From: Inonotus obliquus
Lineage: Eukaryota; Basidiomycota; Agaricomycetes; Hymenochaetales; Hymenochaetaceae
Assembly (NCBI GenBank): GCA_032164295.1
Contig: JAJHTX010000010.1
Location: 1,488,001-1,552,000, forward strand
DNA length: 64,000 nucleotides
Direction: 5' to 3'
Positions 10,989 through 24,034 of the stretch are shown in pieces; position 1 is the first letter of the stretch, and each line of letters opens with the position of its first letter. The notes beneath the pieces are model-generated. The model did no database searches and was not told where the DNA came from. It saw only the letters and a list, made by a program, of their open reading frames with translations. Position numbers and translations under genes: made by a program.

Positions 10989-12790
10989 CTCGTGAAGGTC
11001 ATATATCTGAGAAGATTGATGGACTCTAGTGTAAAAGTAGAACCGACACGACTAACGGGTTATAAAGCAATTAGTTACGAAATCGTCCGAGAGCAAAGGC
11101 GCAATTAACTCTTATCCGTAAGGACATGGAACACCGTTGGTCCAGAGCCTTGGTCCAACATCAAGCGCTCGACGACGACATCGGTCTTAATACGATGGAC
11201 CTCTCCAAGGCGTCTCCTCGAGCACGGCGAAGTATGGACTTATGGGAGATAGACAAGCTTGGGCACAGTGAAAGAGTTAGATGACAGGACAAAATCCGTA
11301 CTCAAAGGGAAGCTGTAGAATCAACATACTTGACCTCAGCGTCCCATCAACTTGGATAGGGTTAAAAGAGACGCCGTGACCTAGTTGGGAAGCTTCATAT
11401 CTAGTGGTCATCTGTTCCGCTTATGAATGACAAGGCAACCGAGTCCGGCAGCTTCTATAGAATCATAAGTACTGTGGTATTGAAACACGGCGAACCTTTC
11501 AGTGTCCGGACGGAAACTGCTTAACCACCTTTTCACATTCCGCCATTGGCAACATGCGCGCAGTTCCCGATTCTTTTGAGACGGGACGCTGTACTCAAAC
11601 AGAAAACATAATAAGCATGAGGGCCAAGGTCAGACCGTTACCACTGCAAAAAAAGTGCTACAGGAATTCGCGTGTCCTTTGAATTTTAATCATACCACTC
11701 ACCAGGTATTTCCTAGATTTCAGCACATATAGGTGCACGCGAGGATAGCGTTTACACGAATCGGTTTTTTACGCCAGACAGGGAGAGAATTGGCATGGTA
11801 CTGGTATGAGTGTGAAAAGAATAAATAGCTCGCCTCGCCTCCCGCCTCTCTTATGTCATACGTCAGTCAGTCAAATGTACATCAATTATGTAATGACCCA
11901 TGATTTACTACAACACTCCTAACACTCCTAAAACAAGCGCAGAACAATATTTGGATAACTAAGAGCAAACATGTTCAGTTAGTGCATGAGATGAGAAGGC
12001 ATAGTAGAATTCATTCTTCACCATCCTTCCCCTAGCCAAACTCCAGCACTCCTGATATAGTTTGTCTTATGTCGATTGATGGATCGTGGTTTGCTACTTC
12101 TACGTGACTTGCTATAGGCTGGTTATCTTTCAACACTCAACATAATCGAGACTGTTACGATATAAACCCGTTGGACTTAGAATGCATCCTGACCAACAAT
12201 GATGGCACATTCCTGGTAATAATCGACGCGAGTTGCTCATACAGATCCTTTTCGGCTTTCGACTCACTCCTTAGTACTTCCAGAAGAGCTACTGGAAAGG
12301 GATGTACGCAGTACGTCACTCGTATGATGTAAGTCCAGGTAGTCAACTTCGTTCAACGAATCAATAACCTTTATATTTCTTGAACTGTCCCGCTATTCTA
12401 TAACAGTCCGAATAAAGCACTTTTCGATCGAGTAACGGGAATATGGCAGGTTCTTAAAGGGGCGCATCATGCAGACTGAATACTTATATTAACCGAGTCT
12501 ATGCAAATCAAGGCTAATTATCAGCGAGATCTTGTAAACGTTCGAGTTATGCAAGGACCAAAATATGCAGAGAGGAAATGTGAAATGCAAGTTCGGAAAC
12601 AAACGTAACGACCTCACACCTTGATGACAAGATGATGCCTTAGGGAAAGGCTAGAATCTACAACGACAACGACGGAGATGGAGCTCCATGAGCGTAGCAA
12701 GAGCACTGAGACGTATTAGCGGCATTAGCGGCTCGATTGTTAGCTGCTTATGTAATCACCATGCATTACTCCGCATTATCCCCGCCCCGC
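10989..12790. other. Gene-poor stretch, nothing recognised
   Basis: About 1.8 kb upstream of NLR-1. Frames are all short. The 63-residue minus frame at 12155-12346 has no sequence character I recognise. I see no terminal inverted repeats, tRNA-like fold or long tandem repeat. Confidence 0.45.
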
Positions 12791-12797
12791 AAACAGG

Positions 12798-13541
12798 TCA
12801 GTCCTTCCTATAGACATTTGGAAACATTTGGAAAGAAACGTCAATACGATTGTCGTATTTCTGCCATTTATGACGGTGCTTAATATTCGGCCGCCCACGG
12901 CATCCAAGGATTTTGAATGGCAATCGGCTTTGAATCCTTCTAGCGATATGCAGATTGGAGAATGGCCCGTATCCCTCTGAAAGCATGATGTCCACATACA
13001 TTATCCATAGATTCTGCAGAAAAATACTTGAGTTAGTTTTATCCGTGCGAACGACAACAACAAAAGTCAAAAGTGCTGCTCACGTAATCGCAAAACCAAT
13101 CAACCCACGGTAAAGAGTGGATATGAGTCCGCGGAAGTCAGGAAAGGAAGCAACGCCGCCAGCGACGGGTCGCCAACGGAGGGGCGTCGTGGCTCGCTTG
13201 AAAGTCAGATAAAAGTATAAAGTACCTTGATGATAGAAAGCGGCTAAGATCCTTCCTTGCCCCCTGCCGTCTTGATGAGTGATGGTTTCAATCGCCTTCC
13301 ACCAATTAAAATCCAAGCACATTGTCCGTTCCTTGCAAATCGGGGTGTGCATATCGATTTTTCGTTCATCACGTACACGGAGAGATACGAACAGTCTAAA
13401 AGAAGACGACAGAGGGAAAAATATTGGATGAGATAAAGGGAAAGTGGGGCGAGAAGGAGATAGGGATGTTGAGGCGTGTTCTATCCTGGTAAGAGGAGAA
13501 TAAGAATAACTCGAGGAGACCAATTTCAGTGCGTAGATCAC
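12798..13541 (-). pseudogene. Possible relic of a DUF6533-type membrane protein
   Basis: Two adjacent minus frames (13541-13080 and 13070-12798) read like the C-terminal half of the basidiomycete multi-pass proteins known as DUF6533/6534. The first has 'FYHQGTLYFYLTF', like the usual 'lyrDGtlyFf' segment. The second has 'NLWIMYVDIMLSEGYGPF', a possible last helix. A TTTCTGCAG acceptor precedes the second piece, but joining from the GTGAGC donor at about 13082 gives a stop, so the frames do not connect cleanly. I take this as a decaying or mis-modelled gene. The family call is tentative. Confidence 0.3.
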
Positions 13542-14148
13542 ATTCTATTCTTGTCTTCATTTTCAAATAACAGAAATTACTGGGCGGTGCGTTATTTTTG
13601 GCCGAAATCTGATACAGCGGGGACCCGTCCGACTCCTACTGGTCAATCGTCTAGACCGACCATGACCGTCTGCCGCAGACGCCGTTCGTTAGGGTAATAG
13701 AATGGTGGCCTATCTCCATCCTTTTGCCATTGAATAGATATTTCAAGACCAAGTGGGGGGACACCTTTGCTGGTTGAGCGGAGATACGCGTCAAGGCATC
13801 AAGGATGGTAGTAAAAACGTGCTTGACCACCGGCACAGACTTCAAGAACCATCATATGCGGTTGCCCGCACGGAGGTGAAATTGTTTAGACGACGAAGGT
13901 CAGGTGGGAGTTCGACACAAAGTCATCAGCCAATCACCGATTTGATAATCAAATTTCTGCATGGCTGACGTAAGTCGAATGCGGGGTGAACGGATTGGAG
14001 AGGTCCGCTGCTAATCGGACGGTAAAACGGATGGCCGACTTATTTATTTCCAACGTCTTTCTTGTCTTTCTCGTCGTCTTTGGCCATTATCTGGCTCTGC
14101 AACAAACTGCTCTTAGCTTTGACGATTGACGAGAATCGACTAGAGAGT

Positions 14149-16770
14149 ATGAGCGAACCAACGCAAAATATGAAGATCTTGTCGACGGAGGATGTCGCGG
14201 CACATAATTCCAGAGATAGCTGCTGGATTATCGTTCACGGTGCGTTCGTCATATCCTTTTCCTTCCAAGCGCTTGTCGCGTCGATAGTTGTAGTCGAAGT
14301 AGATGGAGTGAGTGTGAGCTGTCGCAGTGTCGCTGTTGGTGGTACGAACGCGCCGGATGTAACGTGCTCACCGAGTTTCTGGAGCATCCAAGTGAGGTTG
14401 TCCTGGCTCCATTCTGGACTTCAACCGGAAGGGCTAGCGGGAGTATACATAACTTGCTGCCCCGCTGGAGCTCCTGAAGTCGCGACAGTGACGCGTTTGG
14501 AGACTGGCCGACCATATCTTTCGTGCTGTGTATACAAGCTCCCATTTGAACATTCTCGAGATAGAGATAGATGATTTTATGCTAACTGATATGATGCACA
14601 GGCAGAGTTTACGATGTTACGGAGTTCCTTGACGGTAAGTTTTAGACTACTTGATAGAAGTGAATGTAGGTTGATCCGTCTTATAGATCATCCAGGTGCG
14701 TAATTTGCCTATGCAATGCACAGTCGCATTCTGAGCACTGTCTATTAGGTGGTAGCAAGATTATTTTGAAGTATGGCGGAAAGGACGCAACGTAAGCGGC
14801 GGTTTGACGCTCCTCGCGATGGTTGCTCAAACTTCAGCTGTAGGAAGGAGTATGACCCAATTCACCCACCCGATGCCATTACAACCCATTTACCTCCATC
14901 GAAGCAGTGAGTCAACCTCTTGGACTCATTCCCATTGCCGAATCTTAGTCTCGTCCCACAAAGCCTCGGCGTCATTGACCCATCCTCATCAAGGAGCGTC
15001 CAGGTAGAGGAGACAGAAGAGGAGAAACATCACAAAGAGCTACTCGCCTCCGTGCCACCTATTTCCTCAATCCTCAACTTACACGATTTCGAGAGTATCG
15101 CACGCCGTGTCCTGCCACCACGCGCTTGGGCATACTATAGTAGCGCCGCTGACGATGAAATCACACTGAGGGAGAACCGAGGCGCGTACTTACGGTGAGT
15201 ATCCTCTTCTCGGGCAAGTAGGATGAATGACTGGAACTGATAATTTACTGGGATTTGATAGGATATGGTTCCGTCCACAGATTTTGGTTGACGTTGAGAG
15301 CGTGGACTTCTCGACTACGATCCTTGGTCATCGCACTCGCCTTCCAATTTACATTGTAAGTTAAGATACTGAGGCCAGTTGATCTAAACCCAAATAATAC
15401 CATTGTCAGACCGCAACAGCACTTGGGAAGCTAGGTCATCCAGATGGTGAACTAAATCTCACTCGCGGCGCCGCCAGGCACGGAGTTGTTCAGATGGTAC
15501 GTCATCCGCCTGATTCCTCTTACTTTTAGATCCGCCATCTTATACTTACTGAAAAAAGATTCCGACACTCGCTTCGTGCTCATTCGATCAAATCGTCGAC
15601 GCGGCTGCTCCGGGCCAGGTCCAATTCATGCAACTTTATGTGAACAAGGACCGGAGTGTCACTGAGCGAATCGTACGGCATGCAGAGGAACGAGGTATTA
15701 AGGGTCTTTTCATCACCGTTGATGCGCCGCAGTTGGGTAGGAGAGAGAAGGTACGCACACATCTCTTATCTTGGAGTGTTGCAAACGAGATGCTGAGAGA
15801 CGTCTGTTTGATACGTCGTAGGACATGCGCATGAAGTTTGATGACGAAGGCGCGAGCGTTCAGAAGGGTGGTTCAGTGAACAGAGATCAGGGAGCTGCTC
15901 GAGCGATCAGTGTATGTCACTCTCTTTGTCGACGATTTCCTCGCTTAACCGATATTGAACGTGAACGCTCAGTCCTTCATCGACCCTTCGCTTAGCTGGA
16001 AAGATATTCCTTGGTTCAAAAGTATAACCAAGAGTACGTTACCCGTCTACACTTCCTTTCATACATACACCAACTTATCTTCTCCCTGCCTTTAGTGCCC
16101 ATAATTCTCAAAGGCGTACAAAGATGGGAAGACGCTCTACGCGCATACGATGCTGGCATAGCTGGAGTCGTACTTTCGAATCACGGCGGTCGACAACTCG
16201 ACACTACCCCTTCAGGCATTGAAATCCTCGTCTCCGTCGTCAACGCCTTCAAACAAAAACGTGGTATCACTTTCCCATTGAAAGATGGACGATTCCAATT
16301 GTTCGTGGATGGAGGTGTTAGACGCGCATCGGATGTGTTGAAAGCTGTTGCGCTTGGTGCGACAGCTGTGGGAATCGGACGACCTTTCTTGTATGCTTAT
16401 TCGGCGTATGGCGTTGATGGTGTTGATAAGGCTATTCAAATCTTGAAGGTATCTTCCTTTGTCTGTGACCTGCAAGGATAACAGACTGATTTGGTAATGA
16501 TAAAGGACGAATTCGAGATGAATATGCGACTTCTTGGTACGCCGACAATTGCAGACGTTAGTCCGGAGTTGGTGGACGCTAGTAATATCCACTCGCATAT
16601 CGTTGCGGTCCCGAGCGATAGACTATACGATGAGAATTGTGCGTTTCCCACTCCTTGTTTCCCTGAAACTCAAATTGATACAGTCGTGTTCTTCAGACGA
16701 AAGCATGCGAGGCGCCGTTCTCAAGGAAGCGAGACACGACATCAAACAGTCGACATTATCCAAGTTATGA
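14149..16770 (+). CDS. Flavocytochrome b2-like FMN 2-hydroxy-acid dehydrogenase with SKL end (517 aa)
   Basis: This family oxidises L-lactate or similar 2-hydroxy acids on FMN and can pass electrons to a haem b5 domain. I find 14 exons summing to 1554 nt (518 codons). Residues about 6-75 are a cytochrome b5 domain ('LSTEDVAAHN', 'VYDVTEFLDDHPGG'). A linker 'PIHPPDAI' leads into the FMN barrel, which shows 'PRAWAYYSSAADDE', 'FMQLYVNKDR', 'TVDAPQLGRRE', the active-site 'SNHGGRQLDT' and the phosphate-binding 'VDGGVRRASDV' to 'GIGRPFLY'. Exon 3 (14687-14695) is only 9 nt and carries the HPGG histidine codon. The start is the first ATG before the b5 domain, leaving no mitochondrial presequence. 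The protein ends in SKL, a type-1 peroxisomal signal. Its substrate is not shown by the sequence. It lies tail to tail with MFS copy A. Confidence 0.92.
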
Positions 16771-17012
16771 ACGGATATTCACTATGTGTCAAATTTTCAT
16801 TTACATGTCATTTATGCTTGTCGTTTGTCACATTGCTTTCTTGCTTATCAAACAATGGATGAAGGTTGATTACACATGAATTAGCGAACGATGAGCATGC
16901 CATGCGTTTCAACAGTTATCAGACTGGTTTGTCTATTTATGTTACGATGTTTCAACAGGCGCAAATATCTAGTTCTCGAAATCGCACTCCAAATGTGGGT
17001 GGATCGGGCTGT

Positions 17013-19660
17013 TTAATAGAGGTACCTAAACCCCCGGTTCCTCTTCAGAGCCTCGTCAAAAGTAATCCCTTCCAATCGTGCAAATTCTTCTATGCGTTCC
17101 TTGCGCGCATCCGTGAGGGAAATCATTTCATCCTTCTCAAACTTCTCGTTGTCTCGGATAAGAATATATCGTATTGCTGGAGTTTCACCAGAAGGCGAAG
17201 CGTAAGTGGTGAAAATGAGAGGAATGTACTGGTGTATGGTGAAATAGAACGTACCAAACGCGGTTGAGGAGGCGAGAAGAAGAGCTGCGATAGAGATGAA
17301 CATTGACTGATGATACGCTGGTCCCCAGGTTGCTTTCCATGCGAACGAACCAATGCTGTAGTCATAGCATAAGTTCTCTTGGTCAGATACATATCTTTGT
17401 ATAGGAGACGTACGCGGGTCCAACAGTCCCGATTCCATTCACGATTCCAATTGCTGCTGCGCGTTTTGCAGGAGGGCGAGAGACTGTGCCAGAGAGCCAG
17501 GGTAGTGTTAGAGCGGCTCCTATGTTTCGGTCATTTGGAGAATAGAATGAGAGAACCATTGAGCTAGATCGGTATGACCAAGGATGATGTGACTGACCTG
17601 CGTATCCGCATGCCATGAGAAACATTGCAAAATACCGGCCACCGATTGAAGAAGTGGATATGGCAATGACGAAGCCAATGATAATTCCCCAGAAAGGAAT
17701 AGATACATGAAAGAATCTTTCGCCTGTCCTGTCTGAATGCCAAAGTCAACATCATCGTGCGAATCCTCGACACTTCGGGTGGACATACCTGCATGGTAGC
17801 AATTCAAGAAACAGAGAATGGTAGCAAGGACCCACGGCGGACTGGAATAATAATACAAAGGTGTATGATTTTCTCTTACCTAGCAACGGATCAAGCACTT
17901 ACGCAGCAAGTAGTAGGCTGATTGTGGAATTGAATCCCAATGTCGATGTAAGTCTGATGATACACTGATTACAACCTTGAACGACCAAGGAGCATCAACA
18001 CGCACGTCGGAAAAAAGTTTATGAAGCTCAGGCCAACGAGCTCAGAACAACATAGTGCAGCAAAGAGATACACCTTGGTATCTTTACACGCGAGCTTGAT
18101 GCCAGTCCACACGCTATAGCATGAAATGAGCATTGTACCGAGTACGAGTTCACCGAAGACTCACGATTCGCCCTTACGGTCCTGATCCGCTTCTCCCACG
18201 TCCTCAGCAAGTCTGGCTTGTGCAAGATGCATTTCCACCTGAGACAACCAGCGAGTATCCGAAGGCTAAACAAGAACATGTATCTTTGTGTTTGAAGGTG
18301 ACTGACGAATACGCACGTAGTCTGGTAAGGACCATCTGCAAACAACGATTCAGCATGTGGACTCAAAGCATATGAAGAAGATTGGTTGGAGTTACATGGC
18401 AAATAGTCCGATCAGGACCGTTATCGCGCCCTGTAGAATGAAGTCACTCAGATCGTGATAATTATCCCCCTGAAACGCATACTTCGATGAAGAAGAGCCT
18501 GCGAGAGACGTTTCATGAGGATCGGTGGTTCGAAACCATGATCCGAGACAATCCTTACCATCTCCATCCACGAATACCATTTTTACCTTCCATACCAGAG
18601 AGAATACCTGCAGCCAATAGCTGCATCGCAAAGCATCATCAGCTTTCCAGATGACTTTCAGGCAAACAAACCTACACTTCCGAAAGCATTCGATACCAGC
18701 AACCCACCGTACAGCATTGCAGACCGGAACGCTAGCTCCTGTCGGGACAAATGAGAGACTGAACGCGACGTAAAGCCTGATAAATGAAGTTACCTTCCGA
18801 GTATACCATCTCGATAGCAAATACATAGCACCAGGATAGAAAGCAGATTCCGGGATACCGAGGAAGAGCCGGCACGCGACTATACCACCAAAATTGTGTG
18901 TAATCTATCCTCGAAAGGGAGAAGGAAAGTAATGAGCACGTCAAACGATGGAACTGAAATAAGGTGCATACACCAGTCAAGGCGCTAATCACACCCCATA
19001 GTATGGTGCATATTCCGATATACCACGACGGTCTTAGATCGCGTCTATCATCGGACCAAGGCAATCTGGATATACTACGCGTACCTCTTGACATAGTTCA
19101 ACAGCTGAATTAGAGTGGTACAGAATGTTAACAGTGAGCTCCACGACATGTTTGGCAGTTTGATTTGCATACCATGTTTAACGGTATTTGAGCAGGACAG
19201 TATGAAGCATATACAATCGCCACGACCACATCATACTCGATGTCTGATTAAAAGAGAGGTCAATAGGGGCTTTTATAGTCAGTCCGATGTCAGATGGCTC
19301 TCACCAGACAGTTCGAGATCGTGCTCTATACCTTTCAATCTAGCAGCCGTGACAGCACTCCTCTAAATCCGATGGAAATTAAATGGTCTTGTAGAGCGGG
19401 TTAGTAGCAAACCGACTTACATCAACATAGTTCATGATGAAGATGACAAAAACTATCGGGAGGAGGCGCATGTCAACCTTGCGCACCAGTCTCCTTTCCT
19501 CCGCTTTACGTTCATTCGGGTCCAGAAGGAGGAATGCGCTAGGCCTCGATGTCATTTCGTCCTTATCTAGGCCTTTGCCAGACACCAAAGCAGTCTCAAT
19601 GAGCAGTTCCCCTCCTTTTGCTTTTTCAAATATCCCCGCCACCTCTGAAGAAGTAGCCAT
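17013..19660 (-). CDS. MFS transporter, allantoate/nicotinate permease type, copy A
   Basis: A major-facilitator carrier of the anion:cation symporter (Dal5/Tna1) group, which imports organic anions or vitamins across the plasma membrane by proton symport. The start MATSSEV at 19660 is followed by a charged cytosolic leader, 'RRLVRKVDMRLLP' and helix 1 'IVFVIFIMNYVD'. Later exons give 'VKRPSWYIGICTILWG', 'FLGIPESAFYPGAMYLLSRW', 'ELAFRSAMLYGGLL' and 'AAGILSGMEG', all typical of the group. The C-terminal tail 'RKERIEEFARLEG' ends in RGFRYLY. About ten short introns interrupt it; the exons I traced join in frame, so it looks intact. It is the last of four same-strand paralogues and is closest to copy B. 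The substrate cannot be told from sequence. Confidence 0.85.
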
Positions 19661-20130
19661 GCTCGAGTCTTGGGGAGGAAGCAACAGTAAGGCGAGGGAC
19701 GTCCAAAACAAATATGACTTAGCCCGACTTTCGACAACGTCGAAGTGAGTGCCGAGCAAGCTGCGAAGACGAGACAAAAAAATTGACCGCATGTGCATCA
19801 AACTTTGCCTGGTTCCGCAAACCAACCCTCCAATCAACAGAGCGTCACTCCTTACTGCTCTCCCCGCATTTTCCGCGCAGTTTACTGTCGCCCAGAGTGA
19901 TTGACTATAAATGACCGAGGTTATGCTTCTGCCTTGTATAGCGTAGCAGTTCCTTAAGCCTTGTCCTTTGGTGGACGAACTTGAATAATGAGGCCGTAAG
20001 GATGTACTGGCTCTTCTTGACTAAGAAAACGAAAGTCTTTATCGCTTACATAATCAAAGCCTTTCTTCTGCCATGACGTGATTCTTATTACGTGATTTGC
20101 CATTTAGCTCGAGCTGTACATCCCTAGATT

Positions 20131-20278
20131 CTCTCTCCTTCAAGGGCTTCCTCAAATGTGATACCCTCCAGGCAGGCAAAATCTTCCGTACGCTCACGAT
20201 CAACGCCCTTGGGCTCACTCAGCTGGTCTATTCGAGCTTCTTGTCATCGTGATCAGGATATATCGAGTCATTCTAATC
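20131..20278 (-). pseudogene. 3' relic of a C/D-type MFS transporter
   Basis: About 150 bases just downstream of copy B match the last exon of copies C and D (about 24058-24200 and 27720-27866), not A or B: 'CTTCCTCAAATG', 'CTTGGGCTCACTCAGCTGG' and 'GAGCTTCTTGTC' line up in order. Nothing of the upstream exons is next to it. It is a solo 3' end left by unequal exchange or deletion in the array. Confidence 0.7.
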
Positions 20279-20373
20279 CGACTGGTTTCGTCCCTAATTT
20301 CATTGCAGTATTGAATCTTTGCAGAAACTCATCTTCGACTCGATAGTTCACTAACATAGGACGAATGGGCTGC

Positions 20374-23024
20374 TCAATAGAGGTATCGAAATCCACGCTT
20401 CCTCTGTAGAGCTTCATCGAAACTAATTCCTTCCAAACGTGCAAACTCTTCAATGCGCTCCTTGCGTGCACTCGTGAGGGAAACCATTTCATCCCTTTCG
20501 AATTTCTTGTTTTCTCGTATAAGGACATATCGTATCGCTAATATCGCATCAGAGAATAACTCGTGAGTGGTGAGTAATGGAGCGGATTGGTGTTCAAAAC
20601 GTACCGAAAGCCATTGAAGAGGCGAGAAGGAGGGCTGCGATACAGATAAACATGGATTGATGATATTCTGGTCCCCAGACAGCCTTCCAGGCGAACGAGC
20701 CAAGTCTATGCTCCTCATTACATTAGCATTAATGTGAATCTTTGTATAGAAAGACGTACGCGCTTCCGGTATTACCGATTCCATTTACGATACCAAACGC
20801 TGCCGCGCGTTTTGCAGGAGGGCGAGGGACCGCGCTGGAGAGCCAGACCAGTGTTAGAGAAGATCCTATGATTTTGTTGCATGGAAAGTAGAATGATGGA
20901 ATTGTTAAGGATAGATTGGTATGTTCATTGATGACATGACTGACCTGCGTATCCACTTGTCACAAGGAACATTGCAAGATACCGACCGCTGATTGAAGAA
21001 GTTGATATGGCAATGATGAAGCCAATAATTACTCCACACAAAGGAATCAATAAGTGAAAGAATCTTTCCCCTGTCTTGTCTGAGTTCCAAGTTTCAGTTT
21101 TATCGCAACACCCTTTGTGTTATGATGGACATACCCGCATGGTAGCAGTTCAAGAAGCAGAGAATAGTTGCGAGGACCCATGGCGGACTAAGATAATGAT
21201 TTAGAACTGTATCAGTTTCTCTTACCTATCAACATAAAAGGCACTTACGCAGCGAGTAGTAGACTGATCGTAGAACTGAATCCCAATGTCGATGTCAGTC
21301 TGATAGTACTTATATTATGACAACTCTAAACGACGAAGTATTTGAGTGCTTACGTCGGGAAGAAACTTATAAAGCTCAGTCCGAGTAGTTCGGAACAAAA
21401 TAGCGCGGTAAAGAGGTACACCTTAGTATCTCTACAAGCAAGTTGAACGCCGGTCCACACTCTAAAGTCATGAAATAAATTTTGTCATGAAGACCGTATT
21501 AACTAATGGATATCCCTGAGACTCACGATTCGCCCTTACGATCCTGATCCGCTTCTCCCACATCCTCAGCAAGTCTAGCTTGTGCGAGGAGCATTTCTTC
21601 CTGGGACATCCAACGTGTATCTGAAGGCTAAGCAGACGTGTCTATCACTGTGCTTAATGACTCATGGCGAATACTCACGTAGTCTGGTAAGGACCATCTG
21701 TAAACATCACTTCAGCATGTAGATTCAGGCATATGAAGAGCTTTTAATGAATTACATAGCTAATAATCCGATGAGGATCGTTATTGCGCCCTGAGAAGAG
21801 TCTTTGTTTAGGTCGTAAAAATACCACGCTTGAAATGCATACTTCGATAAAGAAGAGCCTACGAGAGACGTTTCGTGAGATTCGGCGGTTAGGACGAACA
21901 ACCCGAGGGAACTCTTACCATCTCCATCCACGAATGCCGTTTTTACCTTCCATACCAGAGAGGATGCCGGCAGCCAAAAGCTGTGGTCCACAGCTTCGAT
22001 TAGTATTCCATCATATCTTCAAGCAACAAACCTACACTTCCGAAAGCGCTCGATATCAGAAAACCACCGTATAGCATTGCAGACCGGAACGCCAATTCCT
22101 GTTTCGTTGGGACAAAGTGAGAGACTGAGCGCGACATGAAAGCTGCTGATCTGAGTTACCTTCCGAGTATACCACCTCGATAACAAATACATAGCACCAG
22201 GATAGAAAGCAGATTCCGGAATACCGAGGAAGAGCCGACACGCGACTATACCACCAAAATTGTGTGTAATCTATCCTCGAAAGGGCGAAGGAAAGCAATA
22301 AGCACGTCAAACGATGGAACTGAAATATGGTACATACACCAGTCAAGGCGCTAATCACACCCCATAGTATGGTGCATATTCCGATATACCACGACGGTCT
22401 TAAATCGTGTCTATCATCGGACCAAGGCAATCTGGATATGCTACGCGTACCTCTTGACATAGTTCAACAGCTAATTTGAGTGGTGCAGGATGTTAACAGT
22501 GAGCTCCACGACATGTTTGGCAGTTTAATTTGCATACCATGTTTAACGGTATTTGAGCAGGACAGTACGAAGCATATACAATAGCCACGACCACATCATA
22601 TTGGATATCTGAATGAAACAGGAGTCAATAGAGGCCCTTAGAGATACTACGACATCAGATATTTCTTACCAGACAGTCCTAGATCGCGCTCTATGCCTTT
22701 CAATCTAGCAGCCGTTACAGCAATCCTCTGAATACGATAGAATTGAGTCGGACCTGTGACGATCACCCTTAGTAAGAACCAACTTACATCAATATAGTTC
22801 ATGATGAAGATGACAAAAACTATCGGCAGGAGGCGCATGTCCACCTTGCGGACCAGTCGCTTTTCCTCCGCTCTGCGTTCATTCTCAACTAGAAGAACTC
22901 CGCTATCTCTCAATGTCGTTTCGTCCTTATCTGGGAGTTTGGTGGGCACCAAAGCGGTCTCTATGAGCAGCTCCTCTCCTTTTGCCTTTTCGAATGCCGA
23001 CGCCACCTCTGAAGAAGTAGCCAT
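20374..23024 (-). CDS. MFS transporter, allantoate/nicotinate permease type, copy B
   Basis: Closest paralogue of copy A with the same exon plan. It starts MATSSEVASAFEKAKG at 23024, keeps 'EKRLVRKVDMRLLP' and 'IVFVIFIMNYID', and ends with 'DEALQRKRGFRYLY'. From about 22190 to 22600 it is almost base-for-base the same as copy A at 18830-19200, introns included, while the 3' thirds differ clearly. That pattern suggests gene conversion between A and B. The exons I followed are open. The intervals between its exons contain ordinary GT..AG introns. Function is as for the family; specificity is unknown. Confidence 0.83.
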
Positions 23025-23065
23025 AGTCGAGTCTTGGGGAGGAGGTGGTAGTAAAGCAAGGAGCA

Positions 23066-24034
23066 ATGGATGTCCTGGTCCAGCAATCGAGAATGTGGGG
23101 GTCGGTGCCGAGCTGTGTTATATATTAGGACCGTGGAGACCTTCTTTACAAGACAACGATGTTCACCGAAGGATTGGGCGGTCAAAGCTTTCAGGCAGGG
23201 CACTATTAGACCGTCCAAGATAGAAGCATAACCACGGCCATTCATAGATAGCCCTTCTAAGCGGGTTCCCGCGATGGTCAGGAGCACAGTAATAGTGGGA
23301 AAGAGGTTAAAAGTGATTAGGCTGAGATGCTCTGGTGATTGGATAGTAGTTATGGAAAGACCTTGCCGAACAAGCGAGTTTTGAGGCACGGACGCAGTGA
23401 ACTTGCAGAAGCAGGATCTTCAGAGTATTTTTATTCGTAGTCTCATAATAGCCGCCGGATGCTTTGCTCAAATTAGCGACAGCGACAACTATGAAAGAGG
23501 CCATGAGGATGTGATAAATAAGAGACGGAAGAGCAAGTCGAACATATTACTTAACCAGTGATTACATTACTGGCTTCGCCAAAAACAATCCGAGTCTGTG
23601 CAACTATGGTTTTTTTTTTGATGGGAGGTAGAACGCCAGGTGAAATTTAGAAGATTGCAGATCAACTTACCATATGTAGTTTAGCTTGCACAAGTTGGAA
23701 GTCCGAATTTTAGTCATCGTGGCTGTGTCGAATTCGTCGTTTTGTTTTACACCAGTGTTTACGTTCCCAGCTTCGCTGGGACACCAAGGCCCAAGAGACA
23801 ATATTATTAATGATCACAGCAATCATTTCACCATTTAGCATAACTACCATGAGACCAATTTTCAAAGTCCGAATTTAGTCAGCACACACAGCCAAAAAGA
23901 GAATTTAGTCAGCACGCACAGCCACAAAAAGTCGGATGTGTCTTTATTATATAGATTACGCGATCTAGGAACCAGAAAATGCTATTGCTCGAACCACAAC
24001 GAAACATGTCCCTGCGACCTGCGGCGAGATTCAC
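23066..24034. other. Spacer between MFS copies B and C, with a short direct repeat
   Basis: No gene is seen. Near 23870-23940 the unit GAATTTAGTCAGCAC followed by an ACACAGCCA-like end occurs twice in tandem, about 30 bases apart; a related GAATTTTAGTCATCGTGGC lies near 23710. A run of ten T sits near 23611. The stretch 23430-23560, upstream of copy B, resembles 27490-27590 in the next spacer. Confidence 0.45.
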
